Shown here one piece after another: positions 48,819 to 59,122 of a DNA stretch of 64,000 nt. Numbering within the stretch: the first letter of the stretch is position 1; each line of letters begins with the position of its first letter. The notes below the pieces were generated by a model, which ran no database searches, was not told the DNA's origin, and saw nothing but the letters and a program-made list of their open reading frames with translations. Source of the stretch: Actinomycetospora chiangmaiensis DSM 45062. GTDB lineage: Bacteria > Actinomycetota > Actinomycetes > Mycobacteriales > Pseudonocardiaceae. Both the position numbers and the translations under genes were made by a program. The stretch is from positions 248,195 to 312,194 of the forward strand of contig NZ_KB903240.1 in the NCBI RefSeq assembly GCF_000379625.1, read 5' to 3'.

Positions 48819-48833
48819 CCGGCGGGGACCGGA

Positions 48834-50765
<1,932 letters not shown>

Positions 50766-50805
50766 GAAGATGACTTCCTTCTACAGGGTGTCGGTCCCTC
50801 CCAGG

Positions 50806-51828
50806 TTACCGACCGTGATCCGCCGGGTCGTCGGGTGGACCGATGGCGTGCGCCACGTGGTCCTCCGCGACCGCCGCGGCCAGGCGTTCCCCCAGCAGGG
50901 GGGCGAACTTCGCGAGGTTCCCGCCCCACAGGACATGGACGTTCCCCGCCCGCGCCGTCCGCACCCCGTCCCCCTCCCCCACCGTCGGGGTGCAGGTGAT
51001 CTCGTCGACCGGCTCCGGGTCGAGCTCGGGCAGCCGCTCCCGGACGTGGGCCGTGACGGCCTCGCGGGACCGCCGACGGACGTCGTCGAGGGAGTTCGTC
51101 GCGGTGGCCGTCACCTCGTCCGGCAGGTGGCCGCCGACCGCCCACGTCCCGTCCGGCGTGCGGTGCTGGTACGTCGCGTCGTCGATGTGGGCGGGCGGGA
51201 TCACGGCCGGCCGCTCCCGGAACCGGAAGGCGAACCGGACGTGGTGCGCGAGCTCGGCCGGCACGGCGATCCCCCGCTGCGCCGCCAGCTCGGCGGTCCC
51301 CGCACCCGCCGTCAGGACGATCGCGTCCGCGTCGAACTCGTCGAGGTCCACCACCCGCCCGGGCCGCAGGTGGGGCTTCGTCGTCCGGAGCAGCAGCTCA
51401 CCCGCGCCCGCGAGGTCGAGCGCTCCCCCGGACGGGTCGCCGAGCACCGGGCCGTCCGTCCTGCCCAGCGTTCCCGACAGAGCAGTCGAGCACGCCGATA
51501 GGGGGTCGCCGACCTGGTGCGGCGCGCCCGCGGCCGCCATCGCCGCGGCCCAGGCGTCGACCCGCGGGCCGGAGACGACGGCCCCCTCGTCGCCGAGCAG
51601 CGGACGCCCGGCGCGCTCGGACCAGGCGTCCCACAGCCCGCGGGCCTCGACCGCCGCGGCGACCAGGTCCGGGTCGCCGTGGGCGGACCGGAAGATGCGC
51701 GACGACCCGACGCTGCGCGCGCCCAGCGGTCGGCGCGCCTCGAGGACCGTCACGTCGTGGCCGCGGCGCAGGAGCGCGTCCGCGGTGGCCAGTCCGACGA
51801 TCCCGGCGCCCACGACGGTGACCCGCAT
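50806..51828 (-). CDS. FAD-dependent oxidoreductase of the D-amino-acid oxidase superfamily
   Basis: A 340-residue flavoprotein: FAD site VTVVGAGIVGLATADALLRRGHDVTVLE at the very start, an SSRIFRSAHGDPDLV segment typical of sarcosine oxidase/N-methyl-tryptophan oxidase relatives, IVLTAGAGTAEL, and a C-terminal VHVLWGGNLAKFAPLLGERLA in place of the usual GHGF/K FAD motif. The flavin-attaching Cys of monomeric sarcosine oxidase is not evident. Substrate unknown. The ATG at 51828 is directly before the FAD motif. Confidence 0.85.
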   Translation of the reverse strand: MRVTVVGAGIVGLATADALLRRGHDVTVLEARRPLGARSVGSSRIFRSAHGDPDLVAAAVEARGLWDAWSERAGRPLLGDEGAVVSGPRVDAWAAAMAAAGAPHQVGDPLSACSTALSGTLGRTDGPVLGDPSGGALDLAGAGELLLRTTKPHLRPGRVVDLDEFDADAIVLTAGAGTAELAAQRGIAVPAELAHHVRFAFRFRERPAVIPPAHIDDATYQHRTPDGTWAVGGHLPDEVTATATNSLDDVRRRSREAVTAHVRERLPELDPEPVDEITCTPTVGEGDGVRTARAGNVHVLWGGNLAKFAPLLGERLAAAVAEDHVAHAIGPPDDPADHGR

Positions 51829-51885
51829 GAAACTCAGGGTCGCACCCCGATCCCGGACCGCGCAGTCCGGCGGAGGCTCGACGTC

Positions 51886-52089
51886 ATGAAGATCGTGGTG
51901 TGGATCCTGGTCGGTATCGGCGCGCTCGTGGTGCTCGGTGGGGTCGTCCTGCCGCTCGTGCACTGGCTGCTCGGGGTGCTCGGCTGGCTGATCGCGGGCG
52001 CGCTCGTGATCGGCGGCGGCATCTGGCTCGCGAAGCGGGCCGGTGCACGCGGGGAGGTGGGCACGGGCGACCCGCAGCGCCTGCCGTGA
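51886..52089 (+). CDS. Small membrane protein
   Basis: A 67-residue protein starting MKIVVWILVGIGALVVLGGV with two closely spaced hydrophobic helices (about 3-22 and 27-47) and a basic, Gly-rich tail. GGAGG lies 9 nt before the ATG. Of a kind common in actinobacteria; function unknown. Confidence 0.65.
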   Translation: MKIVVWILVGIGALVVLGGVVLPLVHWLLGVLGWLIAGALVIGGGIWLAKRAGARGEVGTGDPQRLP

Positions 52090-52104
52090 CGGCCGGGCCG
52101 GATG

Positions 52105-52146
52105 TCAGTGGCACGGAGGCACCGCAGGGGCGCCCGATGCCACTGA
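52105..52146. terminator. 9-bp hairpin between convergent genes
   Basis: TCAGTGGCA (52105-52113) and TGCCACTGA (52138-52146) pair perfectly over a 24-nt loop, located between the small membrane protein and the SCO6745-type gene. No U-tract, so the call is moderate. Confidence 0.5.
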
Positions 52147-52216
52147 AGTCCGCCGGGACCTCGTCAGGGGCCACGGCGGGTCCCCCGGGCTGCCTCACAT
52201 CATGACCGGGACCCGG

Positions 52217-53092
52217 CTACGACACCGTCGGCGCCCGGTCGGCGCCGGCGGCGAACACCCCGCTCGGGAAGGCGCCCGCCTCGAGGAGGCGCTTCGTGAG
52301 GCCGCCGCCGACCTCGGCGAGTTCGGCCGCAGCCTCGTCGCCCAGGTGCTGCCAGGGCGCCGCCGACATGCGGTCGGTCGCGGCCTCGATCGCGTCCCGG
52401 AAGGCGGCCCCGTCGTCGGTGAGCGACAGCGCGTCGTCCACCAGACCCCGGGAGCGCAGGCCCACCACGGCGTCGCCCCACTGCTCGGCGGACCACCCGC
52501 GGGTGGCCTGGGCGACCTCGGGGAGGAAGCCGCGTCCGGTCGCAGTGTGCAGGACCAGGGCCTCGACGCCGGACACGCCCGCGGCGAGCAGGGCCGCGAG
52601 GTGCGCGTCACCGCGGTACTCGCGCAGCAGCGTGACGGCGTGCCAGAGCGCGAGGTGCGGCTCGTCGGGCCAGGGCAGGTCGGCGTGCGCGGCGTAGAGC
52701 GGACGACCCTCTGGGCCGCAGACCGAGGCGGCCCGCCGGGCGAGGACACCGGCCCGCTCGCACTCCCGCGAGGTCGCGGCGTCACCGAGCAGGCGGCGCA
52801 GGGCGCGGTCCGCAGCGCGCAGCCGGGCGTTGAGCACGGCCTCGGGCGAGGCGGACAGCCAGATCATCGGCACGAAGCGCACGACCAGGGCCGGGTTGAA
52901 GTTGAAGTAGGTCGCCGCCACGACCCCCGGCCCCACGGGTCCCATGGCCGCCGAGCGCTGCGCGAAGTACTGCGCGCGCGGGTGGTCGATGCCGAGCTCC
53001 GAGAGCTCCTCACCGACCTCGGGCGCGAAGTAGATCATCGAGTGCAGGGGCTCGATCCGGCGGTACAGGCGCGCGACGTCGCTGGGCTCCAC
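52217..53092 (-). CDS. SCO6745-family protein
   Basis: A 291-residue protein of an actinobacterial family named after SCO6745. The N-terminal region has RRIEPLHSMIYFAPEV and RAQYFAQRSAAMGPVGPGVVAATYFNFNP, well-kept family blocks; the C-terminal half is a winged-helix-like region (WSAEQWGDAVVGLRSRGLVD, LSLTDDGAAFRDAIEAATD), suggesting nucleic-acid binding or a helix-rich fold. Molecular role unknown. The frame is open to 53116; the GTG at 53092 is preferred since TAGCGT lies 8 nt before it and avoids crowding the divergent esterase start. Confidence 0.8.
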   Translation of the reverse strand: MEPSDVARLYRRIEPLHSMIYFAPEVGEELSELGIDHPRAQYFAQRSAAMGPVGPGVVAATYFNFNPALVVRFVPMIWLSASPEAVLNARLRAADRALRRLLGDAATSRECERAGVLARRAASVCGPEGRPLYAAHADLPWPDEPHLALWHAVTLLREYRGDAHLAALLAAGVSGVEALVLHTATGRGFLPEVAQATRGWSAEQWGDAVVGLRSRGLVDDALSLTDDGAAFRDAIEAATDRMSAAPWQHLGDEAAAELAEVGGGLTKRLLEAGAFPSGVFAAGADRAPTVS

Positions 53093-53100
53093 GGGGACGC

Positions 53101-53106
53101 ACGCTA
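53101..53106 (-). promoter_or_regulatory. -10 element of the SCO6745-family gene (leaderless)
   Basis: TAGCGT on the minus strand, 8 nt before the GTG at 53092. Confidence 0.4.
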
Positions 53107-53124
53107 ACGCCATCACACACGATC

Positions 53125-53997
53125 ATGGGCACACTGGAGCCCGTGACCCGGTGGCCCGAACGAGCGCCCCTCGGCGGCCTCGCTCCCCGGCGCCGCCGGT
53201 TCGTGCTGATCATGACGGCGATCGTGCTGGCCGTGGCGGTGCTCGTCGGGGTGTCGGTCGCCCGCGAGTACGCGGTGCCGGCGAAGGCCGATCCCGCCGT
53301 CATGGGCCCGGTCGTGCTCGTCCCGGGCTACGGCGGCAACACGGCCGCGCTGCAGGCGCTTGCGCTGCGCCTGCAGGTGGTCGGGCGCCCGGCCGTCGTC
53401 GTGAACCTCCCCGACGGCGGGACGGGGGACTTCGCCGCGCAGGCGGCGGCCATCGACGACGCGGTGCGCGACCTCCTCCGCCACGACGGGGCCACGAGCG
53501 TCGACCTCGTCGGCTACTCCGCAGGCGGCGTCGCGTCGTGGCTCTACCTGGAGACGGGGACGACGGCGCCCGCGATCCGCCGCCTCGTCACACTCGGCTC
53601 CCCGCTGCAGGGCGCCGAACTCGCCGCGGCGGGCGGTGCCCTGGTCCCCGGTGCCTGTCCCCGGGCCTGCCAGCAGCTCGCGCCCGGCAGTTCCCTGCTG
53701 GCCCGCCTGGCGGCGCAGCCCCGGCCGGACATCCCGTGGCTCTCGCTGTGGACCGACCAGGACGAGACCGTCACGCCGCCCACCTCGTCGGCCCTGCCCG
53801 GAGTGCGCTCGATCCGGCTGCAGGCGGTCTGCGACGGCATCCTCATCGGGCACGGCCAGCTCCCGACGGCGGGTCTCGCCGTCGGGCTGACCCTCCGCGC
53901 CCTCGGCACCCGCCCGCTCCCGGTCCCCGTGCCGGGCGACTGCACGCGCCTGCAGGCGGAGGGCGTCGGCCGCCCCGTCCTCGTCGGCACACGATGA
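53125..53997 (+). CDS. Secreted or anchored alpha/beta-hydrolase (lipase/esterase)
   Basis: A 290-residue protein: basic start, one hydrophobic segment (about 30-50, FVLIMTAIVLAVAVLVGVSVA), then a hydrolase fold beginning VVLVPGYGGNT with the nucleophile Ser in LVGYSAGGVASW, an Asp candidate in LSLWTDQDETV and a His candidate in LIGHGQLP. Six Cys include the CPRACQQL pair, suggesting disulfides outside the cell. It resembles small actinobacterial secreted lipases. GTG at 53143 is an alternative start; neither has a clear ribosome-binding site. Confidence 0.85.
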   Translation: MGTLEPVTRWPERAPLGGLAPRRRRFVLIMTAIVLAVAVLVGVSVAREYAVPAKADPAVMGPVVLVPGYGGNTAALQALALRLQVVGRPAVVVNLPDGGTGDFAAQAAAIDDAVRDLLRHDGATSVDLVGYSAGGVASWLYLETGTTAPAIRRLVTLGSPLQGAELAAAGGALVPGACPRACQQLAPGSSLLARLAAQPRPDIPWLSLWTDQDETVTPPTSSALPGVRSIRLQAVCDGILIGHGQLPTAGLAVGLTLRALGTRPLPVPVPGDCTRLQAEGVGRPVLVGTR

Positions 53998-54017
53998 TCG
54001 CGACCACTTTCAGCTGA

Positions 54018-54046
54018 CGCAAGCGTTGCGGTGCGCAATCGTTGTC
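54018..54046 (+). promoter_or_regulatory. Paired operator upstream of the MarR-ClC operon
   Basis: CGCAAGCGTTGCG (54018-54030) is a near-perfect palindrome, and a second related copy CGCAATCGTTGTC lies at 54034-54046, centres 16 bp apart. Two copies just before a MarR gene suggest autoregulation. Confidence 0.5.
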
Positions 54047-54049
54047 TAG

Positions 54050-54499
54050 GTGAACGATGCGGTGGACGCGCTCATGGCCACGACCCGGCTGCTGGTCGGG
54101 ATCGCGACCCACGCCCTCGAGGACCTCGGCATGTCCCTGCCGCAGTTCCGCCTGCTGCTCGTCCTCGACGACCTCGGCCCGAGCGCCGGCACCGTCGCGG
54201 CCCACCGGCTCGGCACCGCCCCCTCGTCGGTGACCCGCCTCGGCGACCAGCTGGAGGCGTCGGGCCACCTCACCCGTCGTCGGGACCCGGCGAACCGCAG
54301 CGTCGTGGTGCTCGAGCCCACCGCGGCGGGGCGGGCCGTCGTCGCGACGGTCCTGGCCCGTCGTCGGGACGCGCTCGCCGAGCTCGTCGGCCGGCTCCCG
54401 GCCGCGCAGCGCGACGCCCTCACCGCAGCCCTGTCCGCCCTTCGAGACGCCGCCGGCGCCGATCACGGCACCGGCCCCGTGGAGCTGATGACCCCGTGA
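54050..54499 (+). CDS. MarR-family transcriptional regulator
   Basis: A 149-residue winged-helix regulator: dimerisation helices at both ends, recognition helix in GTVAAHRLGTAPSSVTRLGDQLEA and wing around LTRRRDPANRSVVVLEPT. Start GTG at 54050, with in-frame GTG at 54062 and ATG at 54074 as alternatives. The stop overlaps the ClC gene start by 4 nt (GTGA), so it probably controls its own operon and the channel. Confidence 0.88.
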   Translation: MNDAVDALMATTRLLVGIATHALEDLGMSLPQFRLLLVLDDLGPSAGTVAAHRLGTAPSSVTRLGDQLEASGHLTRRRDPANRSVVVLEPTAAGRAVVATVLARRRDALAELVGRLPAAQRDALTAALSALRDAAGADHGTGPVELMTP

Positions 54500-56151
54500 C
54501 GAGACGCCCAGGACCACTCTCCGACTTCACCCTGACGCCCCGGGTGGGGGTGATCGTCGCATGGGCGATCCCGATCGGCGCGCTCGGGGCGGGTGCGGCC
54601 TGGCTGCTCCTCACCCTGATCGGGCTGATCACCAACGCCGTCTTCGGCGGCCGGCTCTCGGCCACCACGGTGAGCCCGGGGCAGCTGCACGCCCCGTGGT
54701 GGGTGGTGCTCGTCGCGCCCGTGGTCGGCGGGCTGATCGTGGGGCTGATGGCGCGCTACGGCTCCGAGAAGATCCGCGGGCACGGCATGCCCGAGGCGCT
54801 CGAGGCGATCCTGTTCAAGCGCAGCGTCGTCGAGGCGAAGGTCGCGGTGCTCAAGCCGACCTCGGCCGCGATCAGCATCGGCACCGGCGGACCGTTCGGC
54901 GCCGAGGGCCCGATCATCATGACCGGCGGCGCCCTCGGCTCCCTCGTCGCCCAGCGGCTCACCCTCACCGACGACGAGCGCAAGGCCCTCATGGTCGCGG
55001 GCGCGGCGGCCGGCATGGCGGCGACCTTCGACGCGCCGCTCGCCTCCGTCCTGCTGGCCGTCGAGCTGCTGCTCTTCGAGTGGCGTCCGCGCAGCTTCCT
55101 GCCGGTGACGGCGGCGGTCGTGGTCGCGACGCTGCTGCGCGGACCGCTGCTCGGGTCGGGGCCGCTCTTCGGGCTCGACACCACGCGCTGGGGTGTCGGC
55201 GCCCTCGCCGACGGGCTGAGCGTGGGGATCGGGTTGCTGGGCGGCCTGCTCGCGGTGGCCGTGACGGCGCTGGTCTACCGCTCCGAGGACACGTTCGAGC
55301 TGCTCCGCGGGCGGCTGCACTGGATGTGGTGGCCGGCGATCGGCGGGCTGATCATCGGGATCGGCGGGCTGATCGTGCCCCGCGCGCTCGGCGTCGGGTA
55401 CGACGTCATCGGCGACCTGCTCTCCGGCCACGCCGCGCTGTCGCTCATCGTCGGGATCCTCGTGGTGAAGTCGCTGATCTGGGGGCTGTCGCTGGGCTCC
55501 GGGACGTCCGGTGGCGTCCTCGCGCCGACGTTCATGATCGGGGCCGCGCTCGGCGCGCTCGCGGGCTTCGTGCTGCCGCCGGTCGGACCGGGCTTCTGGG
55601 CGCTGGTCGGGCTCGCGGCCACGGTCGGCGGCGTGATGCGCTCGCCGCTCACCGGCGTCGTGTTCCCGCTCGAGCTCACCCACGCCTGGTCGGCGCTGCT
55701 CCCCCTGCTCGTCGCGTCGGCGACGGCCTACGGGGTGTCGGTGCTCCTGCTCCGGCGCTCCGTGCTCACCGAGAAGATCGCCCGCCGGGGCGGGCACCTC
55801 TCGCGCGAGTACGCCGTGGACCCGCTCTCGGTGCGCTTCGTCGACGAGGTGATGCTCCCCGTCCCGGACGACGGAGAGGGTCGGCCCCGGCTGCGCGTGG
55901 CTGCGGACGGCACGCTCGTCGGGGTGGTGCGGCGCTCGGGGGAGGTCGTGACGGACCCGGTGACCCTCGGGCCGGACGACACGCTCGTCGACGCCCGGCA
56001 CCGGCTGCTGACCGCGGGGGTCACGGCAGCACCCGTCGTCGGGACGGGCGGGGAGCTGGTGGGGACGGCGACGCTGGAGGCGCTGCTGGCTCAGTCCCCG
56101 ACGGTCGCGGGTGCGAGCCGGACGAGCGCGTCCGCGGCGGGGACGACGTAG
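54496..56151 (+). CDS. ClC-family chloride channel or exchanger
   Basis: A 551-residue membrane protein with the ClC repeats. The anion-filter motifs are GTGGPFGAEGPIIMTGG, with the gating Glu (E148 of E. coli ClC) kept, and GLSLGSGTSGGVLAPTF for the GSGxxGG loop; the C-terminal half adds a cytosolic piece (from about 440) resembling a single CBS-type fold (VDEVMLPVPDDG, LVGVVRRSGEV). The gating Glu suggests a Cl-/H+ exchanger, and the absence of the fluoride-type sequence argues against Fluc-like ClC-F. Its last 61 nt overlap the convergent peroxidase gene. Confidence 0.9.
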   Translation: MTRRPGPLSDFTLTPRVGVIVAWAIPIGALGAGAAWLLLTLIGLITNAVFGGRLSATTVSPGQLHAPWWVVLVAPVVGGLIVGLMARYGSEKIRGHGMPEALEAILFKRSVVEAKVAVLKPTSAAISIGTGGPFGAEGPIIMTGGALGSLVAQRLTLTDDERKALMVAGAAAGMAATFDAPLASVLLAVELLLFEWRPRSFLPVTAAVVVATLLRGPLLGSGPLFGLDTTRWGVGALADGLSVGIGLLGGLLAVAVTALVYRSEDTFELLRGRLHWMWWPAIGGLIIGIGGLIVPRALGVGYDVIGDLLSGHAALSLIVGILVVKSLIWGLSLGSGTSGGVLAPTFMIGAALGALAGFVLPPVGPGFWALVGLAATVGGVMRSPLTGVVFPLELTHAWSALLPLLVASATAYGVSVLLLRRSVLTEKIARRGGHLSREYAVDPLSVRFVDEVMLPVPDDGEGRPRLRVAADGTLVGVVRRSGEVVTDPVTLGPDDTLVDARHRLLTAGVTAAPVVGTGGELVGTATLEALLAQSPTVAGASRTSASAAGTT

Positions 56152-56990
56152 TAGGCGCCGGTGAGGGCCGTCGTGTAGCGCGTCAGCGCGTCGCGGGGGC
56201 CGTCCTTGCCGGCCATGGCGTCGAGCATGGTCGCGAGCGGGCCCTGCGAGGCGCAGAAGCCGACGAACATCGTGCCGTGGTCGGAGGTGTCCCCGTAGGC
56301 GGAGTTGCGCCGGAAGATGTGGCCGTAGGTGTCCTGGTCGGTCCGGGCGGCGTGGGCGTCCGCCGGCTTGGGGTCGAGCTCCACCGAGTCGGGCTTCGTC
56401 CGGCCGATGACGTCCTCCTGGGTGCCGCGGTCGAGCGCGTACCAACGGTCGGCGTCGTGCCGCCACTTCTGCAGCAGGAGCACCGAGCCGCCGGCACCGG
56501 GCCGCCCGTCGGGCACGAGGACGACACCGGGCGCCTCGGCCGCCGAGGGGTTCTCGGTGCCGTCCTCGAAGCCCGTGAGGTCGCGGTCGTGGTGGTGGGA
56601 CCAGGCGGTGGTCTCGTCGGCGAGGGCCGCGACCGCGTGCAGGGCCGCGACGGCGGAGGTGCTGCCGTCGAACACCACGGAGCGGCTGCCGCCCGACACC
56701 CAGATCACCGCGTCGTGCTGGGTCGCGGGCATGGTGAACCCGTCGGGGCCCGTGACGGGCTCGTCGTAGCCGCGCACGCCCGCGGGGGCGTCGTCCGGTG
56801 CGACCTCGGCCCACAGCTCGGGCCGGATCCCGACGACGAGGCTCACGGCTCCCGTCGTCCGGACCGAGACGGCGAGCTCCGCCAGCGCGTGGACCAGGGC
56901 CGCGGCGTCGATCCCCGGCAACCGGTCGAACTCCAGGTAGGCGTGCGAGGAGGTGCCGAGCGCGAGCACCCCGTTCTGCGGGACGGCCAT
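56091..56990 (-). CDS. DyP-type heme peroxidase
   Basis: A 299-residue dye-decolorising peroxidase. The signature GFEDGTENP (140-148) holds the catalytic Asp143; His213 in DAHAAR is the likely proximal heme ligand, and Arg in HIFRRNSAYG is the distal Arg. The size fits the shorter bacterial classes. No signal peptide and no C-terminal encapsulin-targeting sequence is visible. ATG at 56990 with a TAGCGT -10 8 nt upstream. Overlaps the ClC 3' end by 61 nt. Confidence 0.93.
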   Translation of the reverse strand: MAVPQNGVLALGTSSHAYLEFDRLPGIDAAALVHALAELAVSVRTTGAVSLVVGIRPELWAEVAPDDAPAGVRGYDEPVTGPDGFTMPATQHDAVIWVSGGSRSVVFDGSTSAVAALHAVAALADETTAWSHHHDRDLTGFEDGTENPSAAEAPGVVLVPDGRPGAGGSVLLLQKWRHDADRWYALDRGTQEDVIGRTKPDSVELDPKPADAHAARTDQDTYGHIFRRNSAYGDTSDHGTMFVGFCASQGPLATMLDAMAGKDGPRDALTRYTTALTGAYYVVPAADALVRLAPATVGD

Positions 56991-56998
56991 GGTCGGGC

Positions 56999-57004
56999 AC
57001 GCTA
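56999..57004 (-). promoter_or_regulatory. -10 element of the DyP gene (leaderless)
   Basis: TAGCGT on the minus strand, 8 nt before the ATG at 56990. Confidence 0.5.
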
Positions 57005-57026
57005 CCGGCGGGCGGGCCGGGACCGC

Positions 57027-58067
57027 CTACTGCGCGACGTCCTTCGTCGTGAAGTTCGCCCACGCCGCGAGCATGAGGATCACGACGTAGGCGGCCTGCA
57101 CGAACAGGCCCGACCGGATGTCACGCAGGAAGATCGGGTCGCGGAAGAAGTCGATCCACGCCAGCCAGTAGCGCGTCGGCAGGTACGGGGTCACCGACGC
57201 GGCGGCGTCGAGGGTCACCAGGACCTGCGACGAGATCAGCGCGGCGAGGGCACCCAGGGTGGCCCCCAGGGACGAGGCCGTCACCGTCGAGAGGAAGAGC
57301 GCGATCGCCCCGACCCCGAGCATGGACACGGTGATGTAGGCCATCGCACCGAGGAGCCGCAGCGCCAGGTCCATCGGCGAGAGCGGGTCACCCGAGAGCG
57401 AGGCGACGGAGTCGGCGGCCCGCTCCCGTGCCTGGGTCGGATCGAGCGCCGGCGCGCCGTTGTCGGCGCCCGCCCCCGCGGTCGGCGCACCCGGCGCCGC
57501 CGGAGCCGGGGCCGCCGGGTCGGCCGCGCTCGCGGAGCCGCCCGCGGACGGCGTCGACGCGGAGCCGCCGCCGGACCCGCCCGACGACGAGCCGCCCCCG
57601 CCCGGCCCCGAGATCTGGGGGATCGCGTTGACCACGGCGACCGGGTCGCCCGCGCCGAACAGGGTCACGCCCACCACGTACGACGTCCCCGCCACGGCGG
57701 CCACCGTCGCGACCACGAAGGCCACGATCGACACCAGCTTGGCCAGGAGCAGCTTCGTCCGGCTGACGGGGCGCACCAGCAGGTAGCGCAGGGTCCCGGC
57801 ACCCGACTCCCCCGCCACCGTGTCGCCCGCGACCACCGCCACCGCGACCGGCAGGAAGATCGGCAGGACCAGCGCGAGGGCGGCCGCCGGGTACAGGGAC
57901 CCGGACTCCAGGACGGCCGAGAGGAACGCCGCCCCCTCGCCGGGCGCGGGCGCGATGCGGGTCGTCGCCAGGAACACGGCGACGATCGCCGGCAGGAGGC
58001 ACAACAAACCGATCGTCACCCACGTGCGCGGCCGCCGGAACAGCTTGCGCAGCTCGACGACCATCAT
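57027..58067 (-). CDS. ABC transporter permease with low-complexity extracellular loop
   Basis: A 346-residue ABC-2-type permease. It begins MMVVELRKLFRRPRTW, the basic entry typical of the family, and has six membrane segments. Between the third and fourth membrane segments lies a loop of about 120 residues, of which about 50 are Gly/Ser/Ala/Pro-rich low complexity (GGGGSSSGGSGGG and similar). ATG-ATG start overlapping the ATPase stop by 4 nt. Substrate unknown. Confidence 0.85.
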   Translation of the reverse strand: MMVVELRKLFRRPRTWVTIGLLCLLPAIVAVFLATTRIAPAPGEGAAFLSAVLESGSLYPAAALALVLPIFLPVAVAVVAGDTVAGESGAGTLRYLLVRPVSRTKLLLAKLVSIVAFVVATVAAVAGTSYVVGVTLFGAGDPVAVVNAIPQISGPGGGGSSSGGSGGGSASTPSAGGSASAADPAAPAPAAPGAPTAGAGADNGAPALDPTQARERAADSVASLSGDPLSPMDLALRLLGAMAYITVSMLGVGAIALFLSTVTASSLGATLGALAALISSQVLVTLDAAASVTPYLPTRYWLAWIDFFRDPIFLRDIRSGLFVQAAYVVILMLAAWANFTTKDVAQ

Positions 58068-59122
58068 GTCCGGTCGCTCCCGGGCCCCGTGATCCGCACG
58101 ACGACGTCCTCGAGGCTCACCGTCTCCGGCTCCAGCGCGTCGAGGCGCACGCCGGCCCCGACGAGATGGCGGGCGAGTCCCGCCGCCCCGGTGCCGTCGG
58201 CCGGCGTGACGATCAGTGCGCCGTCGGGGGTCCGGTCCACCAGCGCCGACCCGAGCGCGGCCGCCGCCCGGTCGGCGTCGGGGGTCCGCACCACGACCCG
58301 TCCCGTCGGTCGCCGCACCGCGTCCAGCGGCTCCTCGAGCACGAGCCGCCCGCGGTCCACCACCCCGACCCGGGTGCACAGGGCCTCGATCTCGGCCAGC
58401 AGGTGGCTGGAGAGGAAGACGGTGGTGCCCTCGGTGTTCAGCTCGACGAGCAGCTCGCGGATCTCGCGGATGCCGTGCGGGTCGAGGCCGTTGGTGGGCT
58501 CGTCGAGGATGAGCAGGTCCGGCTTCGAGAGCAGCGCGCCGGCGAGGCCGAGCCGCTGCCGCATCCCGAGCGAGTAGGTGCGCACCGGTCGGCGGTCCAC
58601 CCCGCCGAGGCCGACGCGCTCCATCGCCTCCCCCACGCGCCGCCGTCGCCCCGCCCGCGGGCCGGGGCCGGAGGCGTCGAGCAGGTCCAGGTTGGTGCGG
58701 CCCGAGAGGTGGCCGTACGCCGCCGGCCCCTCGACCATCGCGCCGATCCGCGGCAGCACCTGGTGCACCTCGCGCGGCACCTCGTGCCCCAGCACCCGGA
58801 TCTCGCCGCGGGTCGCGAACACCAGCCCGAGGAGCATCCGGACCATCGTCGTCTTCCCCGAGCCGTTCGGGCCGAGGAACCCGTAGCGGTCCCCCCGCGC
58901 GACGTGCAGGTCGACGTCGTCGACGGCCGCCCGGGTGCCGTACCGCTTGGTGAGCCCCCGCGTCTCGATCACCAGCGGGGTGTCCACCGGCGGCCCCGGC
59001 AGCGGGCGCGCCCGCTGCACGGGCACCGGCTCGCTCGGGGTGCGGACGCCCGTGCCGGCGGTCGAGCCCCGCGGCGCCCCGTCCCGTCGCTCGCCGTCGC
59101 TGCGCTGGCCCAGGTCGGTCAC
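58064..59122 (-). CDS. ABC transporter ATP-binding protein
   Basis: A 352-residue ATPase of the ABC-2/CcmA type. After a 50-residue Arg/Pro-rich lead: Walker A GPNGSGKTT, Q-loop region, signature YSLGMRQRLGLAGAL, Walker B LLILDEPTNGLDP, switch His in LSSHLLAE, and a C-terminal domain of about 80 residues. GTG start overlaps the LolA-like gene stop by 4 nt; the Arg/Pro-rich lead could mean a later true start near residue 52 (LVIETRGLTKRYG). Confidence 0.92.
   Translation of the reverse strand: MTDLGQRSDGERRDGAPRGSTAGTGVRTPSEPVPVQRARPLPGPPVDTPLVIETRGLTKRYGTRAAVDDVDLHVARGDRYGFLGPNGSGKTTMVRMLLGLVFATRGEIRVLGHEVPREVHQVLPRIGAMVEGPAAYGHLSGRTNLDLLDASGPGPRAGRRRRVGEAMERVGLGGVDRRPVRTYSLGMRQRLGLAGALLSKPDLLILDEPTNGLDPHGIREIRELLVELNTEGTTVFLSSHLLAEIEALCTRVGVVDRGRLVLEEPLDAVRRPTGRVVVRTPDADRAAAALGSALVDRTPDGALIVTPADGTGAAGLARHLVGAGVRLDALEPETVSLEDVVVRITGPGSDRT

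Noticed and set aside
54496-56151. Fluoride-specific ClC (ClC-F) protein
   Set aside because: The gating Glu and the GSGxxGG loop are of the chloride exchanger kind.
56091-56990. Encapsulin-targeted peroxidase
   Set aside because: The C-terminus ends in RLAPATVGD, with no encapsulin targeting motif, and no encapsulin gene is adjacent.
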